A stretch of DNA of 64,000 nucleotides. Origin: Acanthosepion esculentum (lineage: Eukaryota > Mollusca > Cephalopoda > Sepiida > Sepiidae). The DNA lies in assembly GCA_964036315.1 (NCBI GenBank), contig OZ038485.1, positions 76,605,960 to 76,669,959 on the forward strand, given 5' to 3'. Below are positions 58,340 through 64,000 of the stretch, piece by piece. The first letter of the stretch is position 1. Each line of letters opens with the position of its first letter. The position numbers were made by a program, and so were the translations under genes. The notes beneath the pieces are model-generated. The model did no database searches. It was given only the letters and a program-made list of their open reading frames with translations, and was not told where the DNA came from.

Positions 58340-59405
58340 AAAAAAAACGTCAAGAGAATGTAAACATGTTCTGGGGCCTACCACGTGGTTATGATGGCGA
58401 GTTGACGGCTCGTATCGCTCCCGAGCAGCGCGTGTCCATTGATCTTGTGTACGCGTGTGACAGGGTAAAACGGATGGTGATTTTAACGTTGCTAGCCGTG
58501 CCCAGAATGGTGGTGTGGACGTCGCGAAAGGAGGGAAGCTTGGGAGATGAACGTTATTCGCATGGTTGTTTTCTTTAAGCATCGGATTAGGGTAAAAATC
58601 AAATCTGATAGAAAGCGTTTGATTTTAACAGATTTCAGCGAAAGGTGGGTGACTATAGTCAGCCTGGATCGTGTTAACTGGGCTAACCTTGATTTTCTCT
58701 TTAAGTCACCTTGATGCAACTGGGCGGTTCCCTGTGAACCCTCCCCTAGATAAGTTAGAGACTGTTATGTTTTCCTAGTTAATGTGAATAAGTGTTGTTC
58801 CCAGCTTGTTTCCCGGCATTCTCTTTTGTTCTGGCCCATGTTGAAATTCCCAATCTCCCCAGTTTGTTTTTGTCCACCATTTTTCATCTCGACAGGGTCA
58901 GCCTTTGATTTTTCCCTATTCCGTCATTTATTTTTATCCTTCCTATTCCATTAGTGAGTGTGCTTCTTGATTCTGTCTATCGACAAAATACAGCTTCCAC
59001 TCTTATTATTTTGAGGAGTGGACGGGTCCCACTAATATTGTTTTTAGTTTTATCTTTGGTTTACTTTTCGAGTTTGTTGTCGGGGTTCATCTCTCATCCC
59101 CCATCATTTCATGTTTCATGAATTTTTTATATATTTTGTAAAGAAACTTTAGGAACATCATAAATTTTTACATCATGGCGTGTTTTGTAGGTCCCTTGTG
59201 AATATGTGGTATCGTTGTGCATGTAGTATTGGGAGGGGATGAACAAGTTCTTGTGTTGATTGAGTATATTGTATTGAAAGAATGCGTCGTGATTGTGGTT
59301 AACTAGGACTAGGATAGTCAGTGAAGACCAGCCTTTCCCCACGTCCCCTTCAGCCTTATGCCACAATTTTGTATTTTTTACAAAATAAATATTCTCTTTT
59401 ATTCT
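58340..59405 (+). mobile_element. Tx1-like LINE, copy C (5'-truncated)
   Basis: Plus-strand frames read 'YDGELTARIAPEQRVSIDLV', 'RVKRMVILTLLAVPRMVVW' and then 'RVKIKSDRKRLILTDFSERW', matching the last ~130 residues of copy A ORF2. They are followed by ~700 bp homologous to the copy A 3' UTR, ending AAAATAAATATTC. 5' truncation with a preserved 3' end is the normal outcome of LINE insertion. A two-block gap in the coding part and several stops show it is dead. Confidence 0.88.
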
Positions 59406-59409
59406 CACT

Positions 59410-59903
59410 TACAAGCAGTGTAAATATCTGCGGAAAATTTGCGTTTTTCCTTTTCGGGAAATTGCTATATCACACACGTGCGCACGCGCGTACGAACATT
59501 CACTCCTGATAACAAAAAACACAACAACAGTTTTGGAAAGTTGCAGTTGGAGAATCACAATAGTTTCGGCGAAAAGCATATAAGTAACGGAAATCCTGAC
59601 TATATGTTAAGCTATTGCCTTAATACAACTACACTGCAGTCTATATTTCTTCATGTCATTACAACCACAAGTACAGTGACTCTTAACGTAACATTGTGAG
59701 TTAGACTCTTACACGTTTTTTTCGCACTATTTTCAAACTGTTTAATTTTAACATACACAGTTTATTCTCTCAACTTGCGCAAATCTTCATCCAACAATAT
59801 TTATTCAACACACATTCTTTCCAGAAAACTTTCATTACTATTTCAAACAAACTAGGAGAGGACGTTGAACTAAATTTAAACTACAACAAAACAGTTGTAC
59901 ACA
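59410..59903. other. Unassigned stretch
   Basis: No feature that I can support. An alternating purine-pyrimidine patch (ACACGTGCGCACGCGCGTACG, near 59472-59492) is the only notable structure. Confidence 0.4.
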
Positions 59904-59907
59904 AATT

Positions 59908-60638
59908 TGTAGTGACGCCTACGCACACCACGCCCACAAATTACTCAACAGTAATTGAACAATAAATAAACATTACTTTTCGTAAAGACAATTTACGCAT
60001 CGCACGAAAAAAATTTCTCGCGTTTTGTTTCACCAAACTTGCTATAGTAAAAAATCAACAATTGGTCGATTTTTGGCCAATCACATAAATTGACACTTTC
60101 TTCAATATTCTTCCCGCGCTCGTTCTTGGAGCCTACCCTACTGTATATAAAGCAGAAATTTAAGGAAGAAACTTTAGTAGATTGTAAATTTCACAACCAT
60201 AATCACGTACGTGTATTCTCCATCTTCTACTCAAACACACACACAGACATTAACTACATTCACACAACACAGTGAGCTGTCTCTTGTCAAAGCCAAGTGA
60301 ACTATTCAGAACTTTAACATTCTTCTGCACAAACATCTAACTTTCAAATCCTAACATCAAACATTCTTAAACACCAAACAAATATCAACAAAGAAAGTCC
60401 TTACAACATACACTTGTATTTCCCACACGGTACAAGGGAAATCACTTTTTACGACTTAATCTTTATTGTCATTGTATATATATTTTTTTCAATATACATT
60501 TTACTTGTTGATCATTCAATCATCTCTTGTTCTTTTCTGTGTTTTCTTTGCAAATTGAATGTGGAGCGTTAATTACAAAACGCAACCTTCGGCAAAAACC
60601 TTCTGATAATTTCTTACCAACACCATTAGCGCCCCACA
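59908..60638 (+). mobile_element. Solo-LTR-like element S2 (731 bp)
   Basis: It begins TGTAGTGACGCC and ends GCGCCCCACA, with AATT on both sides (59904-59907 and 60639-60642). In collinear order with S1 it has 'ATTACTCAAC', 'GACAATTTACGCATCGCACG', 'CAATTGGTCGATTTTTGGCC', 'ATTCTTCCCGCGCTCG', 'TTGGAGCC' and a TATA box 'TGTATATAAAGC' (60140-60151). It is the simpler form of the family, with one promoter block. No coding region is visible. Confidence 0.68.
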
Positions 60639-60789
60639 AATTTAAATGCAACAATAATTTCAACTTGTATCTCTTTTGTCACTGATAAAAGAAAAATCTA
60701 TTTTTGTTATTGCATTGATTTGTCGAATTTGTTATTTCTCTTGTTGTTTAATTGTTTCTTGGCACATTTGTTGAAAGTAGTAGGGATTG

Positions 60790-62130
60790 AATTGAGGCCG
60801 TTCGCAAGGAAGCGGCTAAGAAATTTGTGTTTGAGTTTAGTGACTTAGGAGGTTATCTCCCTCAACAGATGTTTAACGGTGATGGAAACGAATGCTAAAT
60901 AGGACTTATATTACTAAGGAGTAAAAGGCATTGCCAGGGCAAAAGCCGATGAAAGATAGACTCACTCTTTTGCTATGTTGCAACGCAAGTGGCAATTTCA
61001 AGGTCAAACCATTGCTTGTTTTTCATTTTGACGATCCGAGGGTTTTCAAAAGAAACAATGTTATGAAAAGTAAATTGCCTGTTATGTGGCTTGGGTAACC
61101 ACACAATTTTTTATTGAGTGGATTCATGAAGTTTTTTTCCCGAGTGTTAAAAAACATCTGCAAGAAAAAAAACTTGCCACTAAAATGCCTTTTTGTGTTA
61201 GACAATGCTCCTGCTCAACCTCCTAGTTTGAACGATGATTTAGTTGAAGAGTTTGATTGCATTCAGGTCAAATACCTGCCACCTGACACAACTCCTCCAA
61301 TACAACCAATGAACCAATAGGTCATTGCAAACTTTAAGAAACTTTACACAAAAGCCCTGTTTCGAAAGTGTTTTCAAGTCACTAATGACACTTAGTTAAC
61401 TTTCAAAGGATTTTGGAAAATCATTTTAATATCCTGAATTGTGTTAATCATATTGATAATGCATGGAACTAAATGAGAACCATGAATTCAGCATGGAGGA
61501 AACTTTGACCACACTGTGTACCAGAACGAGACTGAGGTGTTTAAGACAGCTACAAGTACTGCTGCTATCGAGGAAATTGACATTGTTGATGATATTGTCT
61601 CTATGGGAAAAACTTTGAGCTTGGATGTCGACAGTGAAGATAGTGAATTGGTGGTCACCCACCGCACTGAGCTTACCACTAAAGAGCTCGTACACCTTCA
61701 AAATGAACAGCAAAAGACTTTGAGTGAGGAAATGTCTTCTGAGAAGGAGGAAGAAAAGGTGGGGGTGTCCCGAGTTCTTTAATCAAAGAAATTTGTGCTA
61801 AATGGAGTGATGTGCAAAGTTTTATGGAAAAACATCACCTTGATACAGTGGTAGCAAATAGAGCAATAAACCTTTTCAATGACAATGTCGTGTCTCATTT
61901 TTTTAAAAATTTACAACGCAGGCAAAAACAACTGACATTGGACTTGTTTTTACTGAAAGAAAAAAGAAAAAACAGAGAAAGATTTATCTGAATACCTAAC
62001 CTAAGCATGTGAATAAGCACTCATCTGGTGTATGGAAACGAATTAATCTCTTTTATATTAATTGTAATGGGGAAAAATGATTCGGTCCTCGAACAATTCG
62101 ATTTTAGAACAGACTTTCAGAACAAATTGT
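60790..62130 (+). pseudogene. Tigger/pogo-family transposase relic with 3' region
   Basis: Frames read 'EAVRKEAAKKFVFEF', 'GGYLPQQMFNGDGNEC' (where the first catalytic aspartate sits), 'KALPGQKPMKDRLTLLLCCN', 'VKPLLVFHFDDPRVFKRNN' and 'LPLKCLFVLDNAPAQPPSL' (second aspartate). Then comes 'LPPDTTPPIQPMNQ', where pogo/Tigger proteins have D in QPMDQ, so the third acidic residue is now N. An acidic carboxy-terminal tail ('ELTTKELVHLQNEQQKT') follows to about 61780. The amino-terminal DNA-binding region is missing. From 62055 the terminal inverted repeat begins ('GAACAATTCGATTTTAGAAC') and is then interrupted. Confidence 0.85.
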
Positions 62131-62402
62131 TGCGGGACGTCAAGCAGGTGCTGTTAACTCCCCGCAAACAGAAAAATTATGTAGGATAATACGATCGAAG
62201 CAAGGATAACAAAGGCGAGGGTTTTCAAATCTAAGCCAAATTTTATTCATCAATCTGGCAAAAGTATGTACAGGTATCGTTTTGAGTAATTCGATATGAA
62301 GTCGGGGAGTGCCAATCGATGGATCATCTTGTTTCAGGGCGACAGACCAGAGGCAGGCAAGGCATCTGTTCGTCCTTAGGGTGACGGTCATAAGGGATGA
62401 AG

Positions 62403-62596
62403 CTTGGTAGTCCTTAGAAGGACTATCGCATAAGAATGTGGTCTGGTAGTCCTTAGAAGGACTATCGCATAAGAATATAGCATGGCAGTCCTTAGAAGGA
62501 CTATAGCATAAGAATGTGGGTTGGCAGGCCTTAGAAGGACTAACGCATACAAATGTGGTTTGGTAGTCCTTAGAAGGACTATCGCATAAGAATCGG
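62403..62596. repeat. 39-bp palindromic minisatellite, five units
   Basis: Five head-to-tail units of about 39 bp each contain the near-perfect hairpin AGTCCTTAGAAGGACT (7-bp stem, 2-base loop), followed by ATCGCATAAGAAT and a variable GTGG-TTTGG tail. Units differ by a few substitutions. In antisense the array reads as a repeated 'CDSPSKDYQ' peptide, which I take as incidental. Confidence 0.9.
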
Positions 62597-62790
62597 CTGC
62601 TGCTGGGTTTAGCTTGTTCAGCTGCTGCTGAGTTTGGCAACCGGACTGGGAGCGGCTAGCTTCACTGGTAGCTGCTGCTGCTAGGTTAGGCTTGGTCAGC
62701 TGCTGCTGAGTTCGGCAACAAGATTGGGAGCGGCTGGCTTCAGTGGTGGCTGCTGCTGCCGGTGCTGCTAGGCTTGGCTGCTTCTTGTGG
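62597..62790. repeat. ~78-bp CTG-rich tandem repeat, two and a half units
   Basis: Units start CTGCTGCTG, contain 'TTCAGCTGCTGCTGAGTT' or 'GTCAGCTGCTGCTGAGTT', then 'GGCAAC' and 'TGGGAGCGGCT', and end GGTAG or GGTGG. The third copy is partial. Confidence 0.8.
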
Positions 62791-63171
62791 TCAGCGACGA
62801 GGGTCGGTCAGGTGAAGGTGAGAGGGGGAGCGCCGGGGCCAAGTTATTTGGTGGAAGAAATCGGTTTATGTCGGCCGCGGTTAGCATCGTTGCCTAGTTA
62901 ACAATGTCTTTTGGTTGTCGACTAAAAATTACCTTCCACTTTTGAATGTACACATGGGTTTCATTTGGGCACCATGTGTATATAAATTAGTTTCTGGTCA
63001 TTATTTTTAGTTGTGTATGTTATGTTTCGTTTTGTTTTTGTTTGTTTGTGTTTCGATGTCTGAAAACGCTAAGTCACCGCAAATTAACGGCATTCGTTCT
63101 ATTTTCCGATGTGACTCTTTCAGACGTTTGAGTAGCCGGCAGTAACTTCCGCCCGGGTGCGATAATAGTAT

Positions 63172-63194
63172 GGTCGAGAACCGAGGTTGCTCTG
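63172..63194 (+). repeat. Outer end of the Tigger 3' terminal inverted repeat
   Basis: GGTCGAGAACCGAGGTTGCTCTG, directly followed by TA (the expected TA target duplication), matches the typical ...TTCGAGAACCGAGG...CTG end of Tigger elements. Confidence 0.65.
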
Positions 63195-63199
63195 TATAT

Positions 63200-64000
63200 G
63201 GAAATTAATTTGAATCAAATAGAACCTAACTTTAGGTTTAAAGAAGGCATTTAACATTATTTAAAAATTTGGGGTTTAGAAAATCTGTGGGGTGTATAGA
63301 TTAATGTGAAAACCCCATTTATTCTAAGTAAATTTTAGAAAAATTACAGTAAAGTATTTTTATGCAAATGAAAGCTTCGTCGTAATTCTGAAAATTTTCT
63401 TGACGGTGGGGAAAAACTACAAGTCTTAAATATTACGTTTAGATTTTTTTTTCTGTCCAATGTGAAAGGAAATGTATTTTATTAAGTTATGCAAGCACCG
63501 ATACTAAAAAATATTTTGAGTTTAGAATTATTTTTTGCTAAGCTACGGAACATTTTTTTGTATTTTCACACACTTTATATTGCATAAATCTTTTAATGAA
63601 TGTATATCTTCTGAGATTTCTTGATATACTTACTTGCGTATCATGCAACTTTTGAAAACCTCATTTTGAAGCTAATTTTACACGAGATATAAAATTAAGC
63701 TAATCATACATGAGATATAAAATTAGCGCATGTACTGCCTGTCCTGTCTACGCCGTTAACAAAACTATATCCATTTAAGTGAGTCAAAAAGGACAGATGT
63801 ATTTAAAATAAACACGATTTTGATAAATTGATGTTTTACTTAACGGTATCCAATAATAATGCATGTAAGTATAAAACAAACCTAGCGAATATACATCTTT
63901 TCCATGTTTACGTTCATAAGATGTTTAGCTATTTCTCGTTCGAGTTTTTTGTGAATCCAGTCTATTTCTGAATGTAATGTATCTGTTCGTTAATATAATA
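63200..64000. other. Unassigned AT-rich stretch to the window edge
   Basis: No coding or repeat feature that I can support. 'ACACGAGATATAAAATTA' and 'ACATGAGATATAAAATTA' (63680-63727) form a short tandem pair. Confidence 0.4.

Larger units (their letters stand above)
62131..63169. mobile_element. ~1.04-kb insertion inside the Tigger terminal inverted repeat
   Basis: The inverted repeat of the Tigger relic is cut at ...AACAAATTGT and resumes at GGTCGAGAACCGAGG (63172). The inserted DNA starts TGCGGGACGTC and contains two minisatellites, then a TATA-like 'GTGTATATAAATTAG' (near 62977-62991), and ends ...GTGCGATAATAGT. ATTGT (62126-62130) and ATGGT (63170-63174) could be a 5-bp duplication with one mismatch. 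It may be an LTR, but its ends are not TG...CA, so the class is open. Confidence 0.5.

Noticed and set aside
62403..62596. CRISPR-like array
   Set aside because: The palindromic units are contiguous 39-bp tandem repeats with similar connectors, not direct repeats with unique spacers, and the DNA is eukaryotic.
62140..62640. 166-codon minus-strand frame with repeated CDSPSKDYQ peptides
   Set aside because: It is a translation of the palindromic minisatellite inside a mobile insertion; the peptide repeat follows from the DNA repeat and there is no sign of a gene.

Overview
The window is metazoan nuclear DNA from a large, AT-rich, repeat-dense genome. It has a split coding exon with a consensus splice donor, many CA/TA microsatellites, tRNA-derived SINE-like units, and relics of at least seven transposon classes. 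The mix (LINE reverse transcriptases of several lineages, Ty3/gypsy elements, mariner, Tigger and hAT relics, and a dispersed repeat carrying a short 'INENIFVYLNS'-type frame) suggests a mollusc, most likely a coleoid cephalopod such as an octopus. The organism call is an inference from family resemblance; no host gene here proves it. Layout: 1-11775 is probably the first intron of a minus-strand gene whose first coding exon (11776-11949) encodes an amino-terminal SH3 domain resembling NCKIPSD (SPIN90). The intron holds microsatellites, decayed LINE pieces, a composite dispersed repeat and a tRNA-headed unit. From 12000 to about 18200 lies low-repeat sequence that should include the promoter and 5' UTR of that gene. 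From 18200 to 43900 the window is a patchwork of old elements: LINE fragments (19.9, 22.6-23.6, 30.9-31.2, 38.5-39.7, 40.4-41.1 kb), SINE-like units, a Ty3/gypsy element reduced to two LTRs and an integrase (27.2-28.65 kb), a mariner (32.5-33.3 kb), a hAT deletion derivative with its target duplication (36.93-37.48 kb), and a fragment of a Tx1/L1-type LINE (42.57-43.87 kb). The region 43.87-54.13 kb is one nested structure on the minus strand. A Ty3/gypsy element (LTR, gag with zinc knuckles, protease, RT, RNase H, start of integrase) has its 5' LTR split by an almost complete 6.47-kb Tx1-like LINE, bounded by a perfect 18-bp target-site duplication. Its integrase end is cut off by the other Tx1 fragment. 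Beyond 54.9 kb are two LTR-like insertions of one family (55078-56673 and 59908-60638), each with a matching 4-bp flank. One of them splits a repeat whose uninterrupted relative lies at 18.2 kb. A 5'-truncated third copy of the Tx1 LINE lies at 58.3-59.4 kb. A Tigger/pogo relic (60.8-62.1 kb) has its 3' terminal inverted repeat interrupted by a further ~1.04-kb insertion containing a palindromic 39-bp minisatellite. Apart from the SH3 exon I see no convincing host coding sequence. All transposon genes here are broken by stops, frameshifts, deletions or lost catalytic residues. I found no self-contained new biological system; the most informative content is the nested insertion history and the unnamed LTR-like family.
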